64,000 nt of DNA from assembly GCF_963662255.1 (NCBI RefSeq), contig NC_085047.1:91818259-91882258 (forward strand), in the 5' to 3' direction. Positions 27,201-37,894 of the stretch are shown piece by piece (position 1 is the first letter of the stretch; each line of letters opens with the position of its first letter). Origin of the DNA: Cinclus cinclus (Eukaryota; Chordata; Aves; Passeriformes; Cinclidae). Position numbers and translations under genes: made by a program. Below the pieces are notes generated by a model that worked only from the letters and a program-made list of their open reading frames with translations, made no database searches and was not told the origin of the DNA.

Positions 27201-27358
27201 GCTACAGCAATCCCTTGGTAGCTGTGAAATTTCTCAACATTACGAGGAATATAGAACTTAACATAGTGTGCAAAATCATTGGAGCTGGAATTACCTTTGA
27301 CAATGTTCACGATCCGTACGAAGGAAAAGTGGAATTTAAACTGAAAATAGAAGACTGA
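21131..27358 (+). CDS. ATP4B: ATP4B, gastric H+/K+-ATPase beta subunit (whole coding region, 7 exons)
   Basis: Complete gene. The joined exons 21131-21242, 22675-22803, 23948-24061, 24863-25062, 26365-26421, 26944-27036 and 27197-27358 total 867 bases and encode 288 residues (human 291). The product is the type II membrane glycoprotein that folds, stabilises and targets the catalytic alpha subunit of the stomach acid pump, which exchanges cytosolic H+ for lumenal K+. Visible: a cytoplasmic tail of about 37 residues, one membrane span (about 38-63), and an ectodomain with the six conserved cysteines C131, C152, C162, C178, C201 and C260 (three disulfides in the family). There are nine N-X-S/T sequons. 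The C-terminal [13 protein letters not shown] matches the family. Every intron is GT-AG and phase-consistent. Tail residue 20 is Phe, not the mammalian Tyr. The neighbour TFDP1 is convergent downstream, as in human. Identity against ATP1B paralogues rests on the EKKTC tail, the DMLQNCSG segment and synteny. Confidence 0.97.
21294..21324 (+). repeat. Poly-G tract with quadruplex potential
   Basis: G16 (21294-21309) is followed by G7, GG and GGG separated by single A residues. It lies 51 bases into ATP4B intron 1 on the sense strand. Such a tract can form a G-quadruplex and is prone to length errors in sequencing. Confidence 0.9.
21713..21780 (+). repeat. 17-bp minisatellite, four copies
   Basis: Four consecutive 17-base units occupy 21713-21729, 21730-21746, 21747-21763 and 21764-21780. 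The consensus is close to 'ctagcatgtatttcatt', with two to five differences between copies. Confidence 0.9.
22675..22803 (+). CDS. ATP4B: ATP4B exon 2 (transmembrane segment)
   Basis: Completes codon 38 and runs to residue 80 plus one base. It encodes the single membrane span, starting [16 protein letters not shown], and the juxtamembrane segment ending YQDQLKSPG, both near-identical to mammalian ATP4B. Acceptor TTCCACAG, donor GTACTG. Confidence 0.96.
22804..23947 (+). other. ATP4B intron 2
   Basis: Phase-1 intron with an AT-rich patch (about 22975-23080, TATATA/TTTATA-rich). No repeat family or RNA gene is recognised. Confidence 0.9.
23948..24061 (+). CDS. ATP4B: ATP4B exon 3
   Basis: Encodes residues 81-118 plus one base of codon 119: [12 protein letters not shown] onward through [11 protein letters not shown]. 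Two sequons, N99 and N103, match the two conserved mammalian sites. The acceptor AAG and donor GTAAAA both keep phase 1. Confidence 0.95.
24062..24862 (+). other. ATP4B intron 3
   Basis: Phase-1 intron. The ORFs across it are out of frame with the gene. A pyrimidine tract (ttttttctttcttttttcac) precedes the exon 4 acceptor. Confidence 0.9.
24863..25062 (+). CDS. ATP4B: ATP4B exon 4 (ectodomain, two disulfide pairs)
   Basis: Encodes residues 119-185. Contains C131, C152, C162 and C178 at the same numbers as the human protein, and the signature DMLQNCSG and [12 protein letters not shown]. Sequons are N130, N133, N146 and N161; N133 has no counterpart in human ATP4B as I know it. Acceptor CTAG, donor GTAAGT. 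Confidence 0.97.
25063..26364 (+). other. ATP4B intron 4
   Basis: Phase-0 intron of about 1.3 kb. ORFs here lack any recognisable product. No repeat family is clearly visible. Confidence 0.9.
26365..26421 (+). CDS. ATP4B: ATP4B exon 5
   Basis: A 57-base exon, too short to stand out as an ORF, encoding residues 186-204. It starts [14 protein letters not shown] and contains C201. The human segment has a sequon at N193, lost here (GKGT), while NCT at 200 is a new one. The polypyrimidine acceptor (TTTTTCAG) and GTAAGG donor are strong. Confidence 0.94.
26422..26943 (+). other. ATP4B intron 5
   Basis: Phase-0 intron of 522 bases with no recognised feature. Confidence 0.9.
26944..27036 (+). CDS. 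ATP4B: ATP4B exon 6
   Basis: Encodes residues 205-235, ending in the highly conserved [16 protein letters not shown] block. The sequon N219 matches the mammalian N222 site. Acceptor CAG, donor GTGGGT. Codon use is GC-richer than in the flanking introns, as expected of an exon. Confidence 0.96.
27197..27358 (+). CDS. ATP4B: ATP4B exon 7 (C-terminus and stop)
   Basis: Encodes residues 236-288 and TGA. Contains the last ectodomain cysteine, C260, and the conserved terminal [15 protein letters not shown]. The NIT sequon at N249 replaces a human NIP, so it is an added site. The acceptor is preceded by a long T-rich tract. Confidence 0.96.
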   Translation, partial: PSYSNPLVAVKFLNITRNIELNIVCKIIGAGITFDNVHDPYEGKVEFKLKIED

Positions 27359-28331
27359 GCAGCAACAGAGACACTTCTGAAAAATGTATGAAGCGTAAAC
27401 TAGTATCACATTCATCTATATTTATTTTCTCACTATGTTTCCCATATAAATTACAGTGCAAAGAGACATTTTCTATTGCAAACTGGCCTATAGAGCTAAA
27501 AATCAAGATCCTAATCTCAGTGTGTAAAGATGAAGATTATCTCAGTGTACATATCTTAATATTTCATGGCTACAGGATGCTGCTGCCTTAACGCAAATAT
27601 TTGTACAAAACAAGTTTCCCCCAAAGGGTGCAGCTGTGCCTTCAAAGAACACAAGTATAGACTTAAATGATCATTTTCAATCACTTTTCAAACCATACTA
27701 AATAATTGATGTATGATACTAAATCTTGGTTAATGAGAAATCAGCTTGAAAAGGAAATCAATATTCTGAAATACTAGTGAGTAATTAAATTTTCAATCTC
27801 TCTTGTATAGGATGTATAAAAATGTAAAAAAATTATCTCTATTCCAATGCATTGGCTTTTTGCACTAGTCAGCTGAGTCAAATTCTTTTAGGGGTTTTTT
27901 TAGTCATTTTAAATCAATTACTTCAAAAGAAGTGAACTTGAAATCTGTCCTCTAGCTCACAGATTTCACTGTACCACTTACCCTGTGTATATAACCCAGT
28001 AAAAATGGCTGGTAAGACTGTAACACCCAGTTACCTCCAGGAAACTGTTCATTTAACTAGAGGTTGCAATTTGTTTGGGGTTTTTGTTTGTTTGGTGTTT
28101 TGTTGTTACTTTGTATTTGTTGTTTTTGTGATGGTTTTGTTTTATCCAGTAGAATAGCCCCATATTGGAGTTTTGGATTATTTGGAGTAATTAGAAGATG
28201 CTGCAATAACGCTAAATCTGTAAGTGAATCTAAACTTTAAGAAGTCTGACACAAATAATACAAAGAGACAGGATTGTTATGTCTGTATAGCAAGTTTATG
28301 TTACCCAAAATCCAGGATGCTCCAGCCAGAG

Positions 28332-28337
28332 AATAAA
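28332..28337 (+). terminator. AATAAA polyadenylation signal candidate
   Basis: A perfect AATAAA, 974 bases after the ATP4B stop codon and 13 bases before an A31 run. It could be the ATP4B distal signal, or the retained signal of a retroposed transcript. Confidence 0.5.
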
Positions 28338-28349
28338 CACTGCACACAC

Positions 28350-28350
<1 letters not shown>

Positions 28351-28381
<31 letters not shown>
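28351..28381 (+). repeat. A31 homopolymer
   Basis: Thirty-one uninterrupted A residues. CR1 elements of birds do not end in poly(A), so this is not a CR1 tail. Confidence 0.95.
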
Positions 28382-28383
<2 letters not shown>

Positions 28384-29940
28384 TTTTCAAGAGCAGAAAT
28401 AATTTTGCAGCTTCACTACCTGGACATTTCAGAAGGTGAGAAGATGTAACAGATCACCTCCTGTACTTCAGCCAGCCAGCCAGCCTGCAGACAGAATCCA
28501 GTTGTAGGCGAATGTTTCATCTTCAAAGCCACAAATGATATTTGAGCCTTTCTTAGAAAAATTCTGCATTTCAAAAACAGTAAGAAAATGCTTCCTCATA
28601 TGAAAAATTTTTTACCCCTGACCTTTCCTGTTTCAATTTTTTCAGTGCGGCTTTGCCTTTCCGCTAAGAGACAACAAAAATCAATTTTATATCCTTTTTA
28701 GAACACAGGTCTTCCCCTGTGCATATTTCCAAAATAACATGGAGAACAATAAAACACTTTTGATAACAAAATAGTAACTCGTGTTCAAGATTGGTTAAAT
28801 GTTGTCTACAAACAGAACATTTAAATATTTCCAAGAAAACCCAGAACTCTTCCCTTTGTGCTCTAACAAGGGCAGACTCTCTTCTTGACTGTATCTGGTA
28901 TCTACGGTTGCACCAAGCTGGGTGATGCAGTGGCACGAGATCACACTCCAGCCAGCCCTACAACCATAGCACAGGAATATGCTGAACAAATTCCCTATGG
29001 ATTGTGTGCCTGCAAAGCTACAGCTTCAGAACAACAGCCTAGACCAGCTTCACAGAGAGACTTATGATGAGATAAAGGGAAGCATCCCTGCGTTGACCAA
29101 ATGATGATGTGTTCTGACATCAAAAAAAGATCCACCAAATCTGGTTCTCTACGTACAAAGATTGCCATCCTGAAGTTAAATGTTTATTGAACTTCTAGCC
29201 ATCTGAGATTATTCTCTTTCTTTATTGAAATCAGAAATAACAACAACAAAGACCAAGGTTTGCAGCTAGTGTAGCTGAAGTAGAAAAATGTAGTTAATAT
29301 TAGCCTGCCGAAACCCCAAATGCAAGCACACTTAAATAGCAGAATACCCATCATGCAAATACTTGGAAATACTAATTACTGCATGGCACAGCCCAACACT
29401 ACGTACAAGCATGTCATCTAGTGGGCACAGCTGCACTTTGGAGGCACACAAATGACAGAAGCTACAAGATACAGACCAAAATAAGCACATGGGAAGGAAA
29501 ACAAGCAGGGCATCCTGCCCAAGGCCCAAGAAGCATGAGTGGCAAAAGCTAAACAAGCTAAAAAGCAGCTGAATCCAGGGGAAGGATGCCAAGAAGCAGG
29601 AAACACCAGCAATGAGAGGGAAGAAATGAAGAGACATTTCTTCTAAGAGATCTCCAGCCTCAACACCTTCATCCTGGAGACTGAGAGGACCTCTGCCACC
29701 AGTGCCAGCTGTACAGCAGCAGGTGCAAGTTACTGTGTAGTCACAGTTAATTTATAGAGACTGACAAGCATTATAGACTAACAGGTGTATACACATGGCA
29801 ATAATTATTACTATGCAGGAGCTAGCATTAGCATAAAGTGTGTTAAGGAATTAATTTGAAACCAGACACATTTATCAGTCTTTTGAGCACTTTCACTGCA
29901 AGAGTCCAATTCCCTGAGAGAGATGCACATGCATTCAAGA

Positions 29941-29984
<44 letters not shown>

Positions 29985-31340
29985 ATCTAGGTATATCTAG
30001 ATATAATCATATACACCGATTATACATAAATTCAGCTGTAATAGTAGCAGTATTTGATTAGACCAAACAATGTAAAGGGGGAAAAAACCCATCAGGCTAC
30101 ATGGGAAACTGAAGCAGCAGATTTAAGAATGAACTGCAAGCAAATGCAAATTCCTGAGTTTAGTTACATGCAGATCAGCTAGGATGGGGATGGGTGGTTA
30201 GTCCATGCCTCTGGAGCAGTGCAGGGGCCAGGAAGGCAGTATCAGAGACCACATAGTGGCTCTCAGTGCCAGACTCTGCCCTTTTTTCCCCATCAGCTGT
30301 ACAACAGCAAGATTAGCCAGGAGAAAAGGCAGGAGGAGGCAAAATAGGCCATGAAACTAATACATTAACACCAAGAATATTTATATCCAATAAATTTTAG
30401 TTTCCAGACTCATCTGCTAAAGGTGTTAAATAAAACTATTGATCAGTGTGAAGAGAACAGAAATACAGCAGTTGCTTTGAGATGCACCTTCCACACCTCT
30501 TTATCAATGTTCAAGGCAGTGGCAAATTACTGAAGTGCAGAGTCCTAATGATGGTTATTAAAATAATACAGCAAACACTGAATACAAGTACCTTGATGCT
30601 TAAAGGAATTGTGCTATGGCTATGAGACTATACAAATTCAAAGCCTTCTCTGCCTTTCAGAATTGCCATGTACTAGATATTAATAACTGAGTCTTTGCTT
30701 AATGGTCATATATGATATCACTGCTATTGCACTTGGGAATTCCTCCCACCATTTCACAGAGGTGTTTTTAATCTCTTACCTGTAATAAAAGTCAAGCAGA
30801 AATTGATTCTGCAACAAATAAAGCTGTCTAGCCATGTACTACTTTCAGTAAATGGATGTAAAGTAACAGCTACATCAATAATGCTTGCAGAAATTATTTT
30901 CTGCTGTGCACAATAAACTCCCTTCACAAGCTTCATTTCTTTCAGGCACAAAACCTAAAGCTCAAGATTATTTTGTTTAAAGTAAAATAAATATGTGCAT
31001 GAAAGAACAGGTGCCCTTTTCTTCAATTTGATTTGAAAGGCTCTTCTCACCAGGGACAAAGATGTTTCATTTTTCTTGCAATTTTTTTTACCAGAGCGGT
31101 AACAATGGATGCGCCAAATTTCTCATTATTTTAAGAGCAGAAATTGACCTGAAAATTCTCTTCTTAGGATTATATTACACCTCTGAGAAATAACTAAATT
31201 CTGGGGAAACACTTGGGATAACACTATTCATTAATGTGTGTATATTTATCTGTAGTCCTACTATTACCATGCTGGGGAAGTCATCGTTCCAACAAAAATG
31301 TGTTCCAGGGGTTTATTAATATCATCAACTAGGTAACTTA
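28382..31340. other. Convergent spacer, left part
   Basis: No exon or known repeat is clearly recognised, apart from the (AT)n microsatellite listed separately. ORFs of 60-100 codons on both strands are unsupported. Confidence 0.5.
29943..29984. repeat. (AT)17(GT)4 microsatellite
   Basis: A perfect AT dinucleotide run (29943-29976) passes into GT units (29977-29984). It is likely to be polymorphic in length. Confidence 0.95.
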
Positions 31341-31540
31341 NNNNNNNNNNNNNNNNNNNNNNNNNNNNNNNNNNNNNNNNNNNNNNNNNNNNNNNNNNNN
31401 NNNNNNNNNNNNNNNNNNNNNNNNNNNNNNNNNNNNNNNNNNNNNNNNNNNNNNNNNNNNNNNNNNNNNNNNNNNNNNNNNNNNNNNNNNNNNNNNNNNN
31501 NNNNNNNNNNNNNNNNNNNNNNNNNNNNNNNNNNNNNNNN
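31341..31540. other. Assembly gap (200 N)
   Basis: Exactly 200 N residues, probably a fixed-size placeholder, so the true missing length is unknown. Translated ORFs that cross it are artefacts. Confidence 0.99.
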
Positions 31541-33309
31541 TCCAACATCCTTTTGAAATGATGATGCTAACAAGTATGCAGCTGCTCTCTACTGGTCTCA
31601 CTGCATGTAACTGGATGTAACACCACTTTCCAATCCATTATTAGTTTTACCTACACATCCAAATTCAGATTAGCTAGTTCCTTACAAAACAGTGTAGGAG
31701 ACATACAGAGTTATAATCTACCTTGACGCCCTGGATCATTTTTAGGATCCCACATTTCCAGCATAGCCTTTTCTCCTGTAAGTGTACCTTGAATTCTTTC
31801 TTCACAAGATGTGCAGTTTAACCATAACATTTTTGGACATGACCTGCTTGCCAAACAATTCACATTAATCTCTCCTCTTCATTGCTTTCTTCTTTTCTAA
31901 GCAGTACTACTTCCGAGTATTTTTAAATTTTTTTCTCGGTTATTAAAGAAATTGTTAAAGAGAAGTACAATCTTACTTGATGAACTGTTCAGTCAGTGAT
32001 AATGCCACAAAAATGATTCAGCAGTGAATAGTTCATAACCTCTTAGCATACAGTCTGGAGATATTGTAAAACACATTTTAAATTAGACTGCAATGAAATA
32101 AAAATGGTTTAAATATGTTGAAGCATAGCCACTGTTTACTTAATCAGCTGAACATTTGCTATCTCCTCCCATATTAATTTGATAATTCTGTATTCTATTC
32201 TGCACTTTGTCATTAACAATTAATCTTCCAGGCTTTTAATTTTCTTCTAGTTGTTTCTTTCAACAGTTTTTCTAATACAAGATTCAGGGCTGATCTCAAG
32301 CTGTCTAGACCACACACATTTGGACAGGACTTCCTCACATCTTTGACATTTTTTACTTTTTCACACTTCCAAAACAGGCACTCTAGCATTATTTTAGTCT
32401 GTAAGAACTATTCTAAGGTTCATTAAAAATCAGCATCAGAAGTTGCCCAATATTAATTGCTGGAGTTGCCTGTTTTAAAAGTATGTGCTTAATATTCTGC
32501 TTTATTGTCAATAACTTCTCTCAAGTTTACATGAATAAAGAACAGGAATCTTGCCTGAAGTCCGCAACGTTGCCTTCTTTCTAACATGCTACAATGCAGA
32601 TGCTCTGACCAGGTAGGGCTGATGAAACAGCACTATTTTACAGCAACGTACCATGATGTGTACACAGCAACACAAAGGAAGATCAAATTTTTCAGCCTAA
32701 GTTTGGATTTCAACACGTTGAAAACACCCAGAAATTCAACAAAAAGGTCATGGCAGAATAAACAAAAGCACTTGTAATGGTATTACATGGGTGACTTTCA
32801 ATTAACACTGCCTCTCTTCTTTGTTCTCTTCCATATCAGAACGCTCTGCCTTTACCACAGTTAAGCTGTGCATCAATAATCATCATGATTTTCTCAAACT
32901 GTTGTTTCACAAAGTGCTGACGTTTACCAAATGTGAGGACAGCAGGTTCCAACTGAGGGAGAGACAGATGGTGCTAGGTCAGAACCATCATCACACCAGA
33001 CAGGAATTTCCAGTGTAACCAAATGCTTTAAGTCAGAAAAACCCATGCACTGCTGCTTGTTGCCCTTCCTCATCAGGCTCTCAGCATCAGTCTGCTTCTT
33101 AGAAACCTCACCTTGAAGACAGTCTTCACTTCCACCCAATTAGTTAACCACCCTTTCCATCAGTTTGGTACCTTTTGACAGCTTCCAATGATGAGCTGAG
33201 CTTTCAATTATTTTCTGACAAGTCTGGCAAATCAGATGACCCACTTGTTAGTCTGTTCCCAACACTGATGTCTTCTAACATGTTTTTTCTTTTCTTTCCC
33301 TCTCTTTTA
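31541..33309. other. Convergent spacer, middle part
   Basis: AT-rich unique sequence with no recognised gene or repeat. Confidence 0.5.
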
Positions 33310-33720
33310 CGGGATCCATATGGTAATTCAAGCTGGAAGGCACCTCATGTTGTCTCCTGTCCAATCTCTGCTCAAAGCAAGCTCAGCAATGAGGTCAGAC
33401 TCTACATGGCTTAGGGCTTTTCTCCTGTCTGGCCTTGAAAACCCTAAGGATCGAGTCAGCACAAGCTCTCCGGGCAGCCTCTTCCACAGCTTGGCCATCC
33501 CAAGTTGTTGCTCATATTCAGCTGGAAACTCATTTCAGCTTGTGTGTGCTGTCTCTCCATCCTCTCGTCACACATCACTGTGCACTGGCTCCACCTTTGC
33601 AATAACCTTCCTGCAGCACTGGAAGGCTGCCATTAGGTCTCTCGAGGCTGCCTCTTCTCCAGGCTGAACAAGTCAGCCTCTCCTCATACAGCAGCTGCCC
33701 CAGCCCACTGAGCTTTTTTG
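33310..33720 (-). mobile_element. CR1 LINE 3' fragment, minus orientation
   Basis: Read on the minus strand, the blocks follow CR1: a 'tgggctggggcagctg' start, 'ttgttcagcctggagaagag', 'gaggctgcccggagag', then the 3' part toward 33320. The ORFs of 79-115 codons on the plus strand are the antisense of this element. The last CR1 octamers are missing or eroded. Confidence 0.85.
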
Positions 33721-35333
33721 TAACCCACCAGAATCCATGGAAGCTCAAGGACAAACCAAGGGTCAGGATAAACCCTGGAAAAGCCTTAAATCCTAAATTT
33801 AGAAAACAATGACATGAAAGGGCTGCTTTCAGTGTGCTGGCTCATCTTTGCTTTTCCTGATAAATGAATGACAGTTCAGGCTTCAACAAACAGCCTCATC
33901 TTTCTGGAAGTGGACAGGGCTGAGAAGTGGTGAAAAGTTGTTAACTCAATGTATTAATGAAGACAAATGGCCTACCACGCTTCTCATAAGCAGACAAGAG
34001 AAAGGAAATCCCTGCAGTAAACTATCATCTATCTGAGAAAAGCTATATGCTTTCCTTTGTACTGGTGATCATCCCAGTTGTGTTACATCATGTTGGTTGG
34101 TTTCACTTTTTTGTTTTTTTTTTTAACTCTGGCCCTTTCTGTATTAAAGCAGCATCCCATTTTCAGATTTCTCACTAATATGAAGATTTTACAACCTATG
34201 TATTCACTGATTAAGAAATGAGATTTGTGACAGTACATCCTTTCATTAAAGATTCATCCTTTCATTCAAATAAATAAATAGGTATTGGTCAAGGGTCAGT
34301 ACTATATCAGCTACATTTATTTTTTTTCTCTGCAACACTTGCCACCTTTCATTGAAGGAAGGTTAAAAAAAACCCCAAAAACTTAAGTTTCTGAAGTCAT
34401 AACTGCTTCTCTTGAGTTAAGACAAATTCCTATGGGAAAAACAACATAGATTATTTGTGAAACAGTTCAAGAAATCCTTAACTTGTTACACATGTCAAAT
34501 ACAGTCTTTCAAAGCTCAGTAACACTTCAAAAAGCACAAAAGATGCACACTGCTCCCAGGATTTATCTGCAGAACTATTTCAGAGGCATAAATACACACT
34601 TTGCAACTCTCTCTCTTCTCTTCACACCACAAAAAAGTACTGGCTAAGTAAGGTAATTAAAAGTACATTCCTTTCCTGCCACGTTTTACCCCAAACTGAG
34701 CCCTTATAACAATTCACATTCCCTTTAGCATAATTTAATCTTTCTTAAACCACATTCTAGTTTTTATTTCCTTACAGTATTTTCTCCCACAGACTTCCTC
34801 AACAATTTCCTGTCACGATTTCCTGTTACGTTCTGTTCATGCTCCTAATCTTCATTTTCCATCTGTAAATGTGCAACCACTTTTTTCAGACTGGAGCCAT
34901 ACAGTTTAAAGTTAGCTTTCACTTTACAGCTCCTTTCATGCTACGCCTGACATTATGAAATATGTATTTCTCTACCTTTCTTTTTTAAAGTAAGTTTCTA
35001 CTACTGCTTTTCTGTAGTCTTTGACCAGTCCTCTCATTTTTCCCTCATTCTTTCCAACGTACACCATCTTCTCTTTTTATGTTTCTCTGCAAAGGCCCTG
35101 CTCTAATCTCTTCTTTCTTTACTGCTTCCCTCCACCTACTTCTTCACATTTCCTTTGCTCATGTCAACCTGGTCCCTCATCATTGGTCTCTTTTGTCTTT
35201 TTTTTTCTCCACTTTCACCCAAACACTGCAAGCAAGTGACCACTCGAAATCAAGCAACTACTTAAAAAGTCTATAGATTTTCTCTTGGTATTGATTGCTA
35301 CCTTTACTAGAAAGCTCTCCCAAAACAAAGGTT
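33721..35333. other. Convergent spacer, right part
   Basis: AT-rich, with a strongly pyrimidine-rich patch at about 35000-35220 (plus strand). The Ser/Phe/Leu-rich ORFs there follow from base composition. No gene is recognised. Confidence 0.5.
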
Positions 35334-35395
35334 ACACAGAATCATAGAACTGTTTAGAAGAAAATCTTTAGGATCATCAAGTTCAGCCACAAATA
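35334..35395 (-). mobile_element. CR1 LINE 3' terminus
   Basis: On the minus strand, a 'gatgatcctaaagat' segment is followed by a degenerate terminal 'tctatgattctgtg'. About 60 bases remain. Confidence 0.6.
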
Positions 35396-36550
35396 TAATA
35401 AAAAAACGAATTTCCCCACAACCACCCCTATGTTTAAATTATCAAATTCTAGTTCAGATTCATCACTAAGCAAAAGAAAAAATAACATTTTAAAAGTATT
35501 TTTTTGTCACATTTTCACTCCCACTGTGACCTAGATGTGTCTGAGGACTATTCTGCCAGTAAGATCCAAAAGAAAACTTTGAGCCTTCCTTCCCTAACTC
35601 ACTCTTTGCAGGTAAATCTTGGATCATATACTGGAGAACAAAAGAGAAAACTGGAATAATTTAAGCTCCTTCTCAAACTGAACAGCCTTTCAACATCAAT
35701 GACAATATGACTCTACTGTCTCATCCACAAGAACCCTACGTTCAGCATTAATGTTGCTGAGAATGGCCTCTTCACTGAGAAGCAAAACATGCAATCAGCC
35801 TCCTCTCCCCCAGATTTTTCCCTAGTCTCACCAAGCAATTTGCTTGGCTCACTCACATTACCAGGTCTGATACAATCTAAAAACATTCAGTATCTATCAG
35901 TTGTTCCATGTTAATCACCCATACCCCCACCTTCCCACGGCAGGTTTGTCTACGCATAATCCCTTCAAGAAAAAAACAAAACATGTTACACACTTCACAT
36001 TTACCACAGGGTTTAAGTGCATCCAGGAGCCCTTACCACAGCCAGCACACTTACTAAAACTTTTCAGGGACTGCCTGGACTTTGTGGAAGTATCAAATCC
36101 TGACAGTGACAGTAGCCTGCAGTGACTGAGAGTGCAACAGGTGAGAGCAGAGGATGTGATCTAACACAATGGTTTAAGGAGGAAGTATGAGGGAAGTAGA
36201 TTTTTTGAGGACATAGGAATATATGACAGAAAGCTAGGACTGAGTAATATGGGATGAAAAGTTAGGACATTAGGCATGGGATTTTAAACAGAAGGCTAGA
36301 TTGCAGTACTAAGAGTGACCTGTCAAGCTGAGGAGCAACATGGACTAAATAAGGAGGTGTGAAAGAAGAGAATATACCGGGTATGTTATTGCCTTTTGCA
36401 TTTTAAGTTATCAAGAGCTATAAGGGCAAATTACTAAATCAAAGCAAAAACTCTGGGCCCTCTGTAGCACAGATGCAGCATCCCAAGACAGATAATTCTA
36501 GGTCTTGTGACGAGAAATGTTCTAAAATAATCCTAGAATTAGAAAAACCA
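35396..36550. other. Spacer beyond the TFDP1 3' end
   Basis: No gene is recognised. A purine-rich stretch lies at about 36130-36390. Confidence 0.5.
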
Positions 36551-36559
36551 CAGAGCTTG

Positions 36560-37746
36560 TTAAAAATGCCCATGCGCGTTTTATTAATAAAAACTAACAG
36601 TGCCAAGGTTAAACAAGTCAAACAATTATAGTCTCTTTATATTTCATAAAATATTACAGAAAAGTTTATTTGTGTTTCAATAAAAAGACTACTGTCTTAG
36701 AATAGGCAGCTGACAGTATTTGTGCAGTTAATTGTTTGTGAATAAATTTAAAAAGACTACCACCTGCCCTGAAATTCCTTCTATAAAAATGAACTATTAA
36801 AAATGATTGACAAATTTTGAGTTAAAAAACTTAAAACATTCTCTATATTTAATTTCAACTTTATAATAGATTACAGGAAGATGCTTATGAAACAAATACA
36901 AACATTTGTTTCAGTACATGTCTTTATATGATAGACTTATAAGTATGTAAACAACTATATAATAAAAAGTTTCCAAAGACTGCCTGTAAGAAATCAGGCA
37001 AATTTTACCATAAGCAATAAATCATTCCAAACCTTCAAGACATTTTATATAGCTGCACCAACTGGCAGTAAACATTTGCCAAAAACTTTGTAATTCATAT
37101 GTCCCAACATACAGTGAAAAGCATAAAAACTTGATGGAATCATAACGTTAGCTATAATTTAAGGGAAAATAAGTTCACAACAACATTCCTGGAATTTAAC
37201 ATGTAAAAAAGTAGGACGTATCTTTCTTGTTTGGTTCTTTGGACACTGCATGATTAACAAAAAACACTACTACATTAGCTCACTATCCCTCAAAAAGTGG
37301 CATCATCAAAATACACTCCAAATAAATTGCCATTCAGTGTATTCATTTTCCACAGAAGGATAGTATTTTATTTCTCAATGATGTGTCTACATTTTCTTTA
37401 GCAAACTTTGAAAGAACATTTGGGGCAAAATTCTTTTTCCTTCAAGTAAAAAAAGAAATCCCAAACAAAAAACAACCAACAAACCAAAAACCCCTAAAAC
37501 AAGAGTAAATAAAGGCTCTGCATTAACACACTGGTATCAAAAACACACATCCACACCACATTTAAAAATATCCTACATAAAACAATCCTCGCTTGCTTAT
37601 CAGAGGTGCAATTTCTAAACTCAGAACTGCTTACCAATATTCTCCTTGGGGGATGGGGCAAAGTAATTTGAGACACTTCTCCCTAGAACAATTTATTCCT
37701 GAAGCCTGCTGAATTTTAACAAAAAATAGTCTACAAGCAAAGGGCA
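36560..37746 (-). other. TFDP1 3' UTR
   Basis: Follows the TFDP1 stop on the minus strand. Minus-strand AATAAA signals (TTTATT on the plus strand) occur at 36666-36671 and 36580-36585, so the UTR would be about 1.1 kb, close to the mammalian length as I recall it. Nearer signals at 37367-37372 and 37692-37697 could give shorter forms. A G/T-rich (minus strand) low-complexity tract lies at about 37440-37500. The distal end is estimated. Confidence 0.6.
36580..36585 (-). terminator. TFDP1 distal poly(A) signal candidate
   Basis: AATAAA on the minus strand, about 1.16 kb after the stop codon. A second candidate is at 36666-36671. Confidence 0.5.
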
Positions 37747-37894
37747 TCAGTCGTCATCATCATTTTCATTAAAATCATCGTCATCATCATCGTCATCCCC
37801 AACATAAGAAACTGGTGTTTCGACTCTGGAGCCGCTGTACTGAGATCCATTGGAACTTGTAGCCAACATCCCATCTCCACCATTGGAAAAGTCA
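37747..37894 (-). CDS. TFDP1: TFDP1 last coding exon (acidic C-terminus, stop)
   Basis: Encodes the end of DP-1, [20 protein letters not shown] onward. It has the conserved [11 protein letters not shown] block and ends in an acidic run of eight Asp, FNEN and four Asp. Human DP-1 has mixed Glu/Asp at those places. Acceptor CCCCCCAG; the stop is TGA at 37747-37749. Confidence 0.97.

Larger units (their letters stand above)
27359..28381 (+). other. ATP4B 3' UTR (end uncertain)
   Basis: The 3' UTR must begin at 27359. Candidate poly(A) signals are ATTAAA at 27784-27789, giving a UTR of about 450 bases, and AATAAA at 28332-28337, giving about 1 kb. The second is followed 13 bases later by a genomic A31 run. 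A GT-rich low-complexity tract lies at about 28073-28140. RNA ends cannot be fixed from sequence alone. Confidence 0.6.
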